From contig JADGDV010000002.1 of the NCBI GenBank assembly GCA_016744695.1, positions 1 to 64,000 of the forward strand: 64,000 bases of DNA. The letters are read 5' to 3'. This document shows, piece by piece, positions 18,092 to 27,032 of the stretch (positions are counted from its first letter, which is position 1; each line of letters starts with the position of its first letter). Source of the DNA: Hahellaceae bacterium (GTDB taxonomy: Bacteria > Pseudomonadota > Gammaproteobacteria > Pseudomonadales > Oleiphilaceae). Made by a program: the position numbers and the translations under genes. A model generated the notes under the pieces. It saw only the letters and a program-made list of their open reading frames with translations, was not told the DNA's origin and did not search any database.

Positions 18092-18577
18092 TTAGTTTCG
18101 CTTCATTAGAAGCGGCTGTAAAATAGGATTAAACTGACTCGCTGCATCAATGATCGAGTTTGCTGTTAAAGCAGGAACACCATAAACCTCGAACAATGTA
18201 TTGAAGCGAGCCTGCACTCGAAGGGCAAGTAAGTCAAAATCACCATCCCCAGAGGCAAGTACTACGGTATCAACATCATTGGCTGCCTCAAAGACATCGA
18301 GAGCAATGCCTACATCCCAGTCTCCTTTAGCTGAACCGTCACTTCTTTGTATGTAGGGTTTAAGTTTAACTTCAAAGCCTAGCTGTCGAAGAAATTGTTG
18401 GAACCCACGTTGCTTTGGGTCTCCCCTGTCTATTGCGTAAGCAACCGCAGTAACAATTTCACCTTTTTTGCTTACCTCATCCCAAAAGGCAGTGTAATTA
18501 AACTGCCCTTGGTAAGCTTGCCTAACGGTATAATATATATTTTGTACGTCGACAAATAAGGCTATTTTTTTAGCCAT
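18092..18577 (-). CDS. NYN domain (LabA/DUF88-type) protein, putative ribonuclease
   Basis: 161 residues forming a single PIN-like NYN domain. The conserved acidic residues are visible: ALFVDVQNIYY at the N-terminus, GDWDVGIALDVFEAA, and VLASGDGDFDLLALRVQ. These would bind the catalytic metal of a ribonuclease. Its ATG shares one base with the stop of the upstream DAHP synthase gene (TAATG), indicating translational coupling. The physiological RNA target is not predictable. Confidence 0.88.
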   Translation of the reverse strand: MAKKIALFVDVQNIYYTVRQAYQGQFNYTAFWDEVSKKGEIVTAVAYAIDRGDPKQRGFQQFLRQLGFEVKLKPYIQRSDGSAKGDWDVGIALDVFEAANDVDTVVLASGDGDFDLLALRVQARFNTLFEVYGVPALTANSIIDAASQFNPILQPLLMKRN

Positions 18578-19638
18578 TAAACTACAGCCTGTGATCTTGC
18601 TTCAGAGGCCTCTGCCAGCTCAGCTAGTAATTTTTCAGTATCATCCCAGCCAATACAGGCATCAGTAATACTTTGACCGTAGGTCTCTGCTTTGCCGCCT
18701 TCGAGGTTTTGTCGCCCTTCTACCAAATGACTTTCAACCATTACGCCGAATATTGAGCGATTGCCACTTTTAATTTGTTCACAAACATCGCTACACACAT
18801 CCATTTGTTTCTTAAATTGCTTGCTACTGTTTGCATGGCTAAAGTCGATCATTACTTTTTGAGGAAGTGCCGCGTTATCGAGTTCACCCATGACCTTACT
18901 CACACTTTCAGAGTCGTAATTAGTGGTTTTCCCCCCTCTAAGGATAATATGACAATCAGCATTTCCCGTTGTTTCTACAATAGCAGAATGACCAAATTTA
19001 GTAACAGAAAGGAAGTGATGTGAGGCTGCGGCTGCACCTATCGCATCGATGGCGACTTTAGTTGTACCATCTGTGCCATTTTTAAATCCAACAGGGCAAG
19101 ATAACCCTGATGCTAACTCACGATGCACTTGTGATTCAGTCGTTCGTGCGCCTATCGCTCCCCAGCTCAATAGGTCAGCCATAAACTGAGGGGAGATCAT
19201 ATCTAGGTATTCAGTGGCTGTGGGTAAGCCCATGGTGTTGAGGTCAAGCAAGAGCTTTCGGCCTATGCGTAAGCCATCATTAATTTTAAAACTGTTATCC
19301 ATAAACGGGTCATTGATTAACCCCTTCCAACCAACAGTGGTACGGGGTTTTTCAAAATAAACGCGCATAATGATGTCTAGACTGTCTTTATATTTCTCTC
19401 TTAACTTTACTAAGCGTTCACCATATTCTAATGCTGCTTTAGGGTCATGAATTGAACATGGCCCAATGATTACAACAATACGGTTATCTTCACCGTTTAA
19501 TATTCTATGTATGCCTTCACGACCTTGAAAAACGGTTTTAGCCGCACTTTCGGTGAGAGGAAATCGCTCAAGGAGTGCAATAGGGGGAAGCAGTTCTTTA
19601 ATTTCTTTAATACGTAAATCGTCGGTTTTAAAGTGCAT
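18577..19638 (-). CDS. aroG: 3-deoxy-7-phosphoheptulonate (DAHP) synthase, class I
   Basis: 353 residues, the AroF/AroG/AroH family enzyme that condenses phosphoenolpyruvate and erythrose 4-phosphate in the first step of aromatic amino acid synthesis. The N-terminus (DDLRIKEIKELLPP) and blocks VVIGPCSIHDP, RVYFEKPRTTVGWKGLINDP, GARTTESQVHRELASGLSCP and GFKNGTDGT are near-identical to the enterobacterial enzymes. Metal ligands Cys (GPCSIHD) and His (FSHANSSKQ) are present. The sequence is closest by eye to AroG, but which feedback inhibitor it responds to cannot be fixed without alignment. No trp/tyr leader seen. Confidence 0.93.
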   Translation of the reverse strand: MHFKTDDLRIKEIKELLPPIALLERFPLTESAAKTVFQGREGIHRILNGEDNRIVVIIGPCSIHDPKAALEYGERLVKLREKYKDSLDIIMRVYFEKPRTTVGWKGLINDPFMDNSFKINDGLRIGRKLLLDLNTMGLPTATEYLDMISPQFMADLLSWGAIGARTTESQVHRELASGLSCPVGFKNGTDGTTKVAIDAIGAAAASHHFLSVTKFGHSAIVETTGNADCHIILRGGKTTNYDSESVSKVMGELDNAALPQKVMIDFSHANSSKQFKKQMDVCSDVCEQIKSGNRSIFGVMVESHLVEGRQNLEGGKAETYGQSITDACIGWDDTEKLLAELAEASEARSQAVV

Positions 19639-19735
19639 AGTAGAGTCTCAAAATATACCGCAGAGCGTTAAATGGTTTTAATCGCATAATTTATGTAAAT
19701 AAGTATAGCAGTAACAAAGGTGCTAGACTTAATGC

Positions 19736-20611
19736 ATGATTAAAATCGATGTGAATATTAAGTTTTACCTCAACTTAACTGCCTATACTCTATTGTTACT
19801 GCTTTTTCCGTTTACTACGGTAGCCGCTTCTACTGATAATAACTGCTTGCTTCAGGCGAAGTCTGATTTAGAGCTTATTTATTGTGATGTGGTTAGTCGA
19901 GGAGAGGGGAGAGGTTTACCTCGGTTTGAAGATTTTAAACAAAATGATGTTTTAGTTCAGACCTTATTACTTAAACGACCAGCCTCTAAGCTTAAAATTA
20001 AACTACCTAAGCAAAAAACACATAGTCATAAATCTCACAATCAAACAGTTTTGGTATCGAAGGCTTCCAAAACAAAAAAGACTAAACCCGCTCTATTTAT
20101 TCCTGATGAGCCGCCTCTGTCATCAAAATTACGCGCATTTAGTTTAAATCAGTGTCGATTAACGCATGACAAAATATTATGTGGTAAAGATCACTTTATA
20201 ATGAAAACGAATCAAGCTAATAAGACTTTATCACAAGGTGTTCTGGATAAAAAAAATACAATGAATTTACCTCGTTATTCAGGTAATAAAGGCAATGATT
20301 TAGAGGTTCAGTATTATTTATCTAATGCTTATGTCGTGTACATAGGTAAAATGATTGATATTGGGATGGGCGCTTCTACGATGAGTTATACGCGTTTTTT
20401 CCATACTTACTATGATTTACAAGCTAAGAATGTGAGTTTTACAGATCGTTTTGAAACAATGTATAGTTTTCTTAAAAAAGATAAGAAGAGTATGAATATT
20501 AATGCACTTCTTAGTAACAAAAGGCCTGAGTATATCTCTCAGTGTGAAGATATAAGTGAACAAATAATTGCCTGCGATAGTGATGGGTTTAACTGGATCT
20601 ATGTGAATTAA
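19736..20611 (+). CDS. Secreted protein of unknown function
   Basis: 291 residues, not recognised. A signal peptide covers about residues 1-30 (FPFTTVAAS end). A Cys pair-bearing segment (NNCLLQAKSDLELIYCDVV) follows, then a Lys/His/Thr-rich flexible linker at ~85-115, and a C-terminal part with six or so further cysteines including LNQCRLTHDKILCGKDHFI and the final SQCEDISEQIIACDSDG, each echoing the first pair. These C-x(8-10)-C pairs may be disulfide-bonded modules. No enzyme motif. Its 3' end carries one arm of a 10-base perfect inverted repeat (20569-20578 with 20613-20622). Confidence 0.6.
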   Translation: MIKIDVNIKFYLNLTAYTLLLLLFPFTTVAASTDNNCLLQAKSDLELIYCDVVSRGEGRGLPRFEDFKQNDVLVQTLLLKRPASKLKIKLPKQKTHSHKSHNQTVLVSKASKTKKTKPALFIPDEPPLSSKLRAFSLNQCRLTHDKILCGKDHFIMKTNQANKTLSQGVLDKKNTMNLPRYSGNKGNDLEVQYYLSNAYVVYIGKMIDIGMGASTMSYTRFFHTYYDLQAKNVSFTDRFETMYSFLKKDKKSMNINALLSNKRPEYISQCEDISEQIIACDSDGFNWIYVN

Positions 20612-20641
20612 CATCGCAGGCACTGTTTAGTCTATACAAGA

Positions 20642-22279
20642 TTATACTTTAAATTGGTTCACTTTGTCGTTGAGCAATAGGCTGAGTTCATGTATCTCAT
20701 TGGTTGATTGACTTATTTGCACAAAATTCTTGGCTCCATCATCAACTAGCTCTGCAATATTTTGAGTATTGTTACTAATTTCCTTAGCAACCGAAGACTG
20801 TTCATCGGTTGCTTTAGCGATTTGAACAGTGATGGAGGTTATCTCTTGCATTGAATCATTCACTTCAACTAACCTTTTCTCAGCGGTCTCTGTTGCTGAT
20901 TTTGTCTCTAGAGAATGGTCATAGCTTTTATCAACAGAGCTAGTAACGCCTTCGACTCCATTTTGTATTTGCTCGATCATTGTTTGAATTTCATCAGTAG
21001 ATTCTTGTGTACGATTGGCTAGGCCTCGTACTTCATCAGCCACTACCGCAAAACCTCGACCTGCTTCACCTGCACGTGCGGCTTCTATTGCTGCATTGAG
21101 CGCTAACAAGTTTGTTTGTTCTGCAATTCCTCTGATTACATCAAGAATTGAACCAATTTTTGATGAGTTTTCTTCTAGCTCACTGACGACTTTTTTTGTG
21201 TTGCTCAGTTCATTTGTTAGCTGAGAAAGCCCTGTCATTGAAGTGCTAATATCTTGACTTCCTTTCGATGAGGTTTCTACACCTGATGCGGTTGCATCTG
21301 CAGCCTGCTGTGCGTTTTTGGCAATTTCTTCTGTTGATGCTGCCATTTCTGTAATCGCTGATGCGGCATTACGGGTTTCTTTTTTCTGTTGTTCATTACC
21401 CCGTCCATTTTTATCAACAGTGTTTTGCATGTTTTTTGATAGAGCATTTAATTGATTACTAGCATTCTTAAAGTCCTTAACCGTTATTTGAGTTCGGTTG
21501 ACGAATTGGTTAAATAATAAGGCTAATGAACTAAGTTCATCTTTTCCGCTTTCATTAAGCCTAAGGGTGAGGTCACCTTCGCCTTCTGCAATATTCTTCA
21601 TGGCAATTATCGTATTGAGCAGAGGCTTGCGTATGCTGAAAGTTATCAATATAAGCATGCCGACCAGGGGAATTGAAAGTAAAGCAACAATCAAAAAGTA
21701 ACGACTAAGAAATGCAAATTGTAATTCGTGCAGGTCATCCAGATAAATGCCTGTGCCGATAATCATCTTCCAAGGTTCAAAACCTTTCACAAAAGATACT
21801 TTTTCAACCGGATCTTCAAAGCCAGGTTTTGGCCAAAGATAATCTACAAAGCCTTCACCTTCTTTATTTACTATATTAATCATCTCCCTAAAAAGTAGTT
21901 TTCCATTGGGGTCTGCACTTTCCCCTAAATTCTTACCTTGAAGCTGTGGTTTTATAGGGTGCATCAATAGTGCTGGTTGATGGTCCAGAATAAAAAAATA
22001 GTCGTTATTTCCATAGCGAATACCTCTTATATCATTGAGTGCTTGTTCCTTGGCCTCAGCTTCAGACATGCTTCCCGATTTATAGAGCTCGTGATATGTT
22101 TTTAGAATAGAATGACTGGCTTCTACTAGGTGTTTGGTTTTAAGTTGCCTTTCAGCATAGCTGGCACTAAAAAATTCACTCAGTATTATAAAGCTTAGTA
22201 TTAATGTCCCCAGCGCAGCAATAGCAATAACCATTGCTAAACGGTAGCCTATGCGAATATTTCGTAACCATGAAATCAT
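20642..22279 (-). CDS. Methyl-accepting chemotaxis protein with single Cache sensor
   Basis: 545 residues from the ATG at 22279; a GTG 57 bases upstream is open but would put 19 polar residues before the first helix. TM1 ~9-30, a periplasmic Cache_2-type domain ([20 protein letters not shown], then [20 protein letters not shown]), TM2 ~190-210, HAMP, and a signalling domain with the hairpin tip [21 protein letters not shown]. No pentapeptide for CheR/CheB tethering at the C-terminus. The ligand is likely a small organic acid, as for other Cache_2 receptors (inference). No FliA-type promoter could be found upstream. Confidence 0.93.
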   Translation of the reverse strand: MISWLRNIRIGYRLAMVIAIAALGTLILSFIILSEFFSASYAERQLKTKHLVEASHSILKTYHELYKSGSMSEAEAKEQALNDIRGIRYGNNDYFFILDHQPALLMHPIKPQLQGKNLGESADPNGKLLFREMINIVNKEGEGFVDYLWPKPGFEDPVEKVSFVKGFEPWKMIIGTGIYLDDLHELQFAFLSRYFLIVALLSIPLVGMLILITFSIRKPLLNTIIAMKNIAEGEGDLTLRLNESGKDELSSLALLFNQFVNRTQITVKDFKNASNQLNALSKNMQNTVDKNGRGNEQQKKETRNAASAITEMAASTEEIAKNAQQAADATASGVETSSKGSQDISTSMTGLSQLTNELSNTKKVVSELEENSSKIGSILDVIRGIAEQTNLLALNAAIEAARAGEAGRGFAVVADEVRGLANRTQESTDEIQTMIEQIQNGVEGVTSSVDKSYDHSLETKSATETAEKRLVEVNDSMQEITSITVQIAKATDEQSSVAKEISNNTQNIAELVDDGAKNFVQISQSTNEIHELSLLLNDKVNQFKV

Positions 22280-22461
22280 AAAACTACTTTCCCTTTTAGA
22301 TATAAAAGTGTCCTTGTAGTCAAGTATAGACTGCACTGGTCCTTTTACTATTAAAGCGTGACGGGAAGTGCTGGAAACGAAAATGGCATGGTATGGATAT
22401 TTGAATGCTAGGTAAGAAGAGCCTTTGCCAACAAAGCGCTAGGCGGCAAAGGCTTATATAT

Positions 22462-23490
22462 TTACTCTATTTTTGAGGCACACTCACCGTGAGCAGGTGT
22501 GTGCTTACAGCGTACTTTTCTCATTAATTTAAGTGCTTTTGATTCATAAAACCCTTCATCACGAAGGCTTATACGTGCCGTACGCATATAATCGGTATAT
22601 TGATTTTTATCGTTTTCTGCAATGTTTATCCAATACTTTTCAGGTATTTCACTCTCGGCTGTATGAACAACTTCTAGCATATTATCAAGCTTAGAAAGTG
22701 AATAGCTGCGGAGTTTTTGCCCGTACCCCTGAGGGAACTTTTTATGGTGTATTACCAGCTGCAGTGAGGTTTGAAGTAGGGGGTATTCTAAAATGCCTCC
22801 ACTGGGTTCTAGACCTTTATAGAGCTCCATTGTGTTAAACGCTACAGCGGGTGCAAAAACAATGTCTACACTACCGTTGTTGAACATGCCAGCAAAGTTA
22901 GCCAAGCTAGAAGGGACTACAGACCCTCCGACTCGCCTTACCATATTTGCAGCAACAGGGTCTCCATTAAGTACGGCCATTTTTTGGCCATGAAAATGCT
23001 CAACATTATCAATAGCCTTATCTCTAACAAAAATAAACACAGACCCTATTGGAAATATTCCTGCAATTTCATATTGGTCTTGCTTCATTAGTTTGGCTGC
23101 TTTTGGGCTGGAAAGCGTGCTCAAAAGTGTTTTCAATTCTTTCTCGCCAGGAATTGCACCTACCGCATTATAGGTTGATGTAAAACGGTTAAAATCTCTA
23201 ATTGAAACGTCCGTTAGAAGCACTGCATCGCAGGCTTCACCCTTGAAGTCGTTGGCAGCGACTTTTTCATCTGTGTACGCCTCAATATTAAGCTTTACAC
23301 CCCAGTTTAATGATTTCGGTATAAGACCCTTAACCATACTTACTATTGGCCCGCCTGAGCCAACAGGGTCCCATACGCAAAATGTGCGTTCACTAATTTC
23401 AGTATGAGCAGACTCAGCGTAAGTATGAGTCGATTTACCTATAGTAATTGTTGCAATAACAAATAATAATAAACAGCTAAGGAATTTCAA
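22462..23490 (-). CDS. Orphan periplasmic solute-binding-like protein (DUF6091 type)
   Basis: 342 residues with a signal peptide (~1-24). The mature sequence begins ERTFCVWDPVGSGGP and contains a periplasmic-binding fold: CDAVLLTDVSIRDFNRFTS, then IFPIGSVFIFVRDKAIDN and DIVFAPAVAFNTMELYKGL. It resembles the TRAP-type/DUF6091 'putative solute-binding' proteins. Six or so cysteines, including two near the C-terminus (VRCKHTPAHGEC), suggest disulfides. There is no permease gene nearby. The gene follows a lipoprotein gene with a 3-base gap, so the two form an operon, and a chemoreceptor lies downstream on the same strand. Confidence 0.65.
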   Translation of the reverse strand: MKFLSCLLLFVIATITIGKSTHTYAESAHTEISERTFCVWDPVGSGGPIVSMVKGLIPKSLNWGVKLNIEAYTDEKVAANDFKGEACDAVLLTDVSIRDFNRFTSTYNAVGAIPGEKELKTLLSTLSSPKAAKLMKQDQYEIAGIFPIGSVFIFVRDKAIDNVEHFHGQKMAVLNGDPVAANMVRRVGGSVVPSSLANFAGMFNNGSVDIVFAPAVAFNTMELYKGLEPSGGILEYPLLQTSLQLVIHHKKFPQGYGQKLRSYSLSKLDNMLEVVHTAESEIPEKYWINIAENDKNQYTDYMRTARISLRDEGFYESKALKLMRKVRCKHTPAHGECASKIE

Positions 23491-23493
23491 AAT

Positions 23494-24345
23494 TTATTTT
23501 CCACAGCTTTGTAGTGCGTTAATACCGCTGTTCATATTAGTAAGCGCTACATCACGTCGAAGTACTTGCTTGCCCACTTCTTTGCCATTTATGAAAATAT
23601 GTAACTCTTTACCTTGAGCTAACTCGCTCGTAAGATCGCCATTGACCACTGCTCGGGTAGAGTATAGTTTTTCAGTAAACGGAATAAGTGCTTGGTTATC
23701 AATTTGAATACCTGTATTTGGGTGTGTTATTTCCATAGGCATAAAAGCATTTACTACTATGCGTTGCTCTTCTATATCCATCCAAATCTGTGAAGAATAT
23801 TCATTATTACTGGTACTGATTTGAAGTGTGGATGTGCTGAGTTTACAACGCCCATTGTCTGTTTCTTTAAGCGTCCAGATTCCATAAGACTTACCTATGT
23901 TATTTGTTGACCGAGCAGCGGGTGACCCAGGGTTTTGATTTGAGCTTGCTTCAGTGCTAACTAGAGCGTTGGTTGTGACGTCACCTTCAACAGGGAGTTC
24001 AGTTGCTTGTGTACTATTAGATGTGGCCGGCTCTATTTGTTCGTTAGTAATACTCGATTCTGCTTCAACGGTATCAGAGGACGCTTCAGCTGTTAATACT
24101 TCTTCGGACTCTACTTTAGGTTCGGTTGTTGCGACTTGTGGTGTTGCTGCGTCCGTATTTACGTTCTCTTCCGGCGCTACTGAGTCATTTACTTCCACTT
24201 GCACTTCTGCTTGAGCATCCGGTGTCTCGTCAAATTGCTCTTGGTCTGGTGAGCCGGCACAACCAGCTAAAAGAGAAAGTGATAAAGCTGTGGTGCTTAG
24301 GCTTGCAATAAAAGATAACTTCTTACTAAAAATTGGGTTAGGCAT
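23494..24345 (-). CDS. Lipoprotein with acidic linker and unknown C-terminal domain
   Basis: 283 residues. A signal peptide ends with the lipobox LLAGC, so the mature N-terminal cysteine is lipidated. About 110 residues of Glu/Thr/Ser/Ala/Val-rich low-complexity linker follow, then a globular domain (~150-283) with SYGIWTLKETDNGRCKLST, IWMDIEEQRIVVNAF and a terminal LQSCGK; the two cysteines may form a disulfide. This domain's shape recalls the invasion-associated locus B type, with low certainty. Cotranscribed with the solute-binding-like gene 3 bases downstream; the long linker would let the domain reach across the periplasm. Confidence 0.6.
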   Translation of the reverse strand: MPNPIFSKKLSFIASLSTTALSLSLLAGCAGSPDQEQFDETPDAQAEVQVEVNDSVAPEENVNTDAATPQVATTEPKVESEEVLTAEASSDTVEAESSITNEQIEPATSNSTQATELPVEGDVTTNALVSTEASSNQNPGSPAARSTNNIGKSYGIWTLKETDNGRCKLSTSTLQISTSNNEYSSQIWMDIEEQRIVVNAFMPMEITHPNTGIQIDNQALIPFTEKLYSTRAVVNGDLTSELAQGKELHIFINGKEVGKQVLRRDVALTNMNSGINALQSCGK

Positions 24346-24587
24346 AGTACACTCGCGGGTTAATTCTTACTGTTTTTATAATAAATTTTTATAAGAATAG
24401 CACGTTATTATGAATTTAATAATCTGTTTGGTTTCTATGGCTTATCTTCAACGAATTCTAAAGTGACTTAACGAACTAATGCAAACCGTTTAAAAATATA
24501 GGGCGCTAGACGTTGTCAAGAAAGTGTGGCGCACCACTAAAACTTGACTTAGTGCTAGTGAATCGTTAGCTTACGCGCCAATTGCTT
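24346..24587. other. Divergent intergenic region upstream of the btuB leader
   Basis: About 240 bases, strongly AT-rich in the first 80. It must hold the promoter of the lipoprotein/solute-binding operon (minus strand) and that of the btuB riboswitch transcript (plus strand). I see no convincing matched -35/-10 pair and no open reading frame worth calling. Confidence 0.4.
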
Positions 24588-24775
24588 TAGGTGTTCTATA
24601 AGTTCTCATTAGTGAGACTAGAATTAAACGGGAAGACGGTGCGTACAGCTAGCGGTATGATCTATATCTGCTGTGCAACCCCGACACTGCCCCCGCAACG
24701 GTGAATGAGTTTGAACTTGTATCAAAACAAGAAGCTCGTGAGTCCGGAGACCGGCCCACTGCATTCTCGATAGCA
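24588..24775 (+). ncRNA. Cobalamin (adenosylcobalamin) riboswitch
   Basis: The leader contains the conserved core elements in order: AGGTGTTCT near 24589, AAACGGGAAG at about 24626, the B12-box region ACTGCCCCCGCAACGGTGAA at about 24685-24704, and the closing GAGTCCGGAGACCGGCCC at about 24740-24757. This is the usual layout of cobalamin riboswitches. It lies about 110 bases upstream of the start codon of a TonB-dependent cobalamin receptor, the commonest target. Ends are approximate (plus or minus 15 bases). Confidence 0.93.
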
Positions 24776-24778
24776 TTA

Positions 24779-24834
24779 CGGAGGGTGATGTGGGATACAG
24801 CTCTCTTTTTTCTGTATTCGTTTTTATCCTCCAA
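24779..24834 (+). promoter_or_regulatory. Probable expression platform of the cobalamin riboswitch
   Basis: Between the aptamer and btuB lies GGAGGGTGATG (from 24780), a small hairpin built from GATACAG and CTGTAT around a CT-rich loop, and TTTTTATCCTCC ending near 24832. The final CCTCC can pair with the GGAGG at the start, giving a long-range helix that could switch with ligand binding. There is no strong GC stem followed by a T-run, so the mode (transcription or translation) is not determined. Confidence 0.4.
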
Positions 24835-24886
24835 AATATGTTATTGCCTTATTAAATGCGCGGGTGAGCGCTTTGGAGATTTAAAC

Positions 24887-26752
24887 GTGAATAACTCTAT
24901 CATACCTGTAAAACTACTTTCTTTAACTTTGCTTTCAGGCGCCATGTCTATTTCGACGGCTGCTTTAGCAGAAGATGAAATCATTGTTACCGCTAACCGT
25001 ATCGCAAAAACGGCTGATGAAACTCTAGCGTCAGTGACTGTTATTACCCGAGAAGATATCGAACAACGACAAGTTCATTCTGTACAAGATTTGTTAGCGG
25101 GGACGGCAGGCATTTCCGTCGTTAATAATGGTGGCTTGGGGAAAAACACATCTATATTCATGCGTGGTACTGAATCTGGTCATATATTGGTCTTAGTAGA
25201 TGGTATTAAGGTCGGGTCAGCAACCAATGGCCAAGCATCCTTTCAGCATATTCCCGTTGATCAGATAGAACGTATTGAAATTGTTAGAGGTCCTAAGTCT
25301 AGCCTTTATGGCTCTGAAGCGCTCGGTGGTGTGATTCAGATCTTTACTCGTAAGGGTGGGGAGGGGTTTACCCCCTCATTTAGTGTAGGAGCAGGCAGTC
25401 ATGATACTTATAATGCAACGGCCTCGTTATCTGGTGGTACGAAGAAAAGCTGGTTTAATGCAACATTAACTGGGCTTGATACACAAGGAATAAACGCCTG
25501 TGATGGCTCTTCAACCGAGTATGCAGGTTGTTTTACTGAAGAGCCTGATAAAGATGGATATAATGAATATTCAGGTTCTTTTAGGGTGGGATACCGTTTA
25601 GATAATGGTGCTGAGTTTGAGCTGCATGGTTTACAGTCTAAGGGTGAGACCGAGTTTGATGGTGCATCACAAAACGAAGCGGATGTAGTTCAGCAAGTGC
25701 TGGGCGGTAATGTCAGTGTGATGCCGACTGATATTTGGAATACTAAGTTAAGTATTGGTCACAGCGAAGATAAATCAGACACCTTTAAAGATGGTGTTTT
25801 CGCTACCCGTTTTGATACTTCTCGTGACTCCGCTAGTTGGCAGAATGATATCGCGTTAGGTGAAAATATAGTTGTACTGGGTGTTGATTATCAACAAGAT
25901 AATATTGATAGCTCTACGGATTATGACGTCGACTCAAGAGATAATGTCGGCTTATTTGGTCAGTACCTGATGAATGTGAAAGGGCATGATATTGAGTTAA
26001 GTGCCCGTAATGATGATAACGAACAATTTGGAAATCATTCTACCGGTAGTGTTGCTTGGGGGTATCAATTGAATGATTCGCTAAGGTTGGTCGCTTCTTA
26101 CGGAACTGCTTTTAGTGCGCCTACATTTAATGATTTATATTTTCCTGAAGATGCGTTCTCAAAGGGAAACCCTGATCTCGAACCTGAAGAGTCAAAAAGT
26201 TACGAGCTAGGGCTTAGGTTTAATCATAGTAATAATCACTTTGAGCTAAATGTATTTAGGACCGATATAGATAATCTTATTAATTGGGACTCAGACCCTG
26301 TTACATATCAATGGAGCCCATCTAATTTGAACTCATCTAGGATTTTAGGTTTGGAAGCTGTTTACAGCACGAAGGTTTCAGGGGTTCAGTTAAATTCAAG
26401 TCTAACTTTGCTTGACCCTGAGAGCCGAAGTGATGACGATACTAATGGGAATGAACTCGCAAGACGTGCCAAAGAATCATTGAGAATAGATATTGATCGC
26501 CCAATAGGTGATTTTGGTGTAGGTGCAACACTCATAGCAGAAGGAAGTCGTTATGATGATTTGGCAAATACACGAGAGTTGGCAGGTTACGGTGTTATGG
26601 ATTTAAGGGCCGAATATAGATTCCTTAAAGATTGGTCTTTACAGGCTAAAATTGAAAATGCCTTCGACAAGTCTTACGAAACAGCATCATATTTTAATCA
26701 ATTAGGCCGTGGCTATTACGTAACGCTTAACTATCGCCCTGGTAATAAATAA
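24887..26752 (+). CDS. btuB: TonB-dependent vitamin B12 receptor BtuB
   Basis: 621 residues from the GTG at 24887, chosen because TTGGAGA (24874-24879) lies 7 bases upstream and a signal peptide follows at once (to TAALA). The frame is open back into the riboswitch, but that part is noncoding. The mature start DEIIVTANRIAKTADE is the TonB box region. A plug domain follows (VQDLLAGTAGISV, IFMRGTESGHILVLVDGIKVG, RIEIVRGPKSSLYGSEALGGVI) and then a 22-strand barrel ending in YVTLNYRPGNK. Length matches E. coli BtuB (614). The riboswitch predicts repression by cobalamin and fixes the substrate. Confidence 0.95.
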   Translation: MNNSIIPVKLLSLTLLSGAMSISTAALAEDEIIVTANRIAKTADETLASVTVITREDIEQRQVHSVQDLLAGTAGISVVNNGGLGKNTSIFMRGTESGHILVLVDGIKVGSATNGQASFQHIPVDQIERIEIVRGPKSSLYGSEALGGVIQIFTRKGGEGFTPSFSVGAGSHDTYNATASLSGGTKKSWFNATLTGLDTQGINACDGSSTEYAGCFTEEPDKDGYNEYSGSFRVGYRLDNGAEFELHGLQSKGETEFDGASQNEADVVQQVLGGNVSVMPTDIWNTKLSIGHSEDKSDTFKDGVFATRFDTSRDSASWQNDIALGENIVVLGVDYQQDNIDSSTDYDVDSRDNVGLFGQYLMNVKGHDIELSARNDDNEQFGNHSTGSVAWGYQLNDSLRLVASYGTAFSAPTFNDLYFPEDAFSKGNPDLEPEESKSYELGLRFNHSNNHFELNVFRTDIDNLINWDSDPVTYQWSPSNLNSSRILGLEAVYSTKVSGVQLNSSLTLLDPESRSDDDTNGNELARRAKESLRIDIDRPIGDFGVGATLIAEGSRYDDLANTRELAGYGVMDLRAEYRFLKDWSLQAKIENAFDKSYETASYFNQLGRGYYVTLNYRPGNK

Positions 26753-27032
26753 TTTAATCTTATAAAAGTAGACGTCATACTGAGACCTTGTTTTGGTATC
26801 CATTACAAAAATGGATTATGCAGTTAAGTTGCATAATGACGTTTCAATCTTATTCCAGTCTAATGGCTTCAAGTTAATTAACCCAACTACGCAACACATG
26901 CAGCCATCCGGTAATATTATTTGTCTTTATTTTTTCAACGTTGGTATTCCTTCACTAAAGTTGATCTTAAGCTATTCTTAAGTATTTAAAATGCCTTCAG
27001 ATTTATAAGGCTTAATGACATTAGGATGTATT

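Noticed and set aside
22280-22461. Possible FliA (sigma-28) promoter for the chemoreceptor
   Set aside because: A TAAA is present, but no GCCGATAA-like box at the right distance.
24701-24886. Upstream extension of the btuB frame giving a 683-residue protein
   Set aside because: It begins inside the riboswitch aptamer and lacks a ribosome site; the GTG at 24887 has a good site and an immediate signal peptide.
26793-26981. 62-residue open frame between btuB and the hemerythrin
   Set aside because: No ribosome site, no family likeness; probably noncoding.
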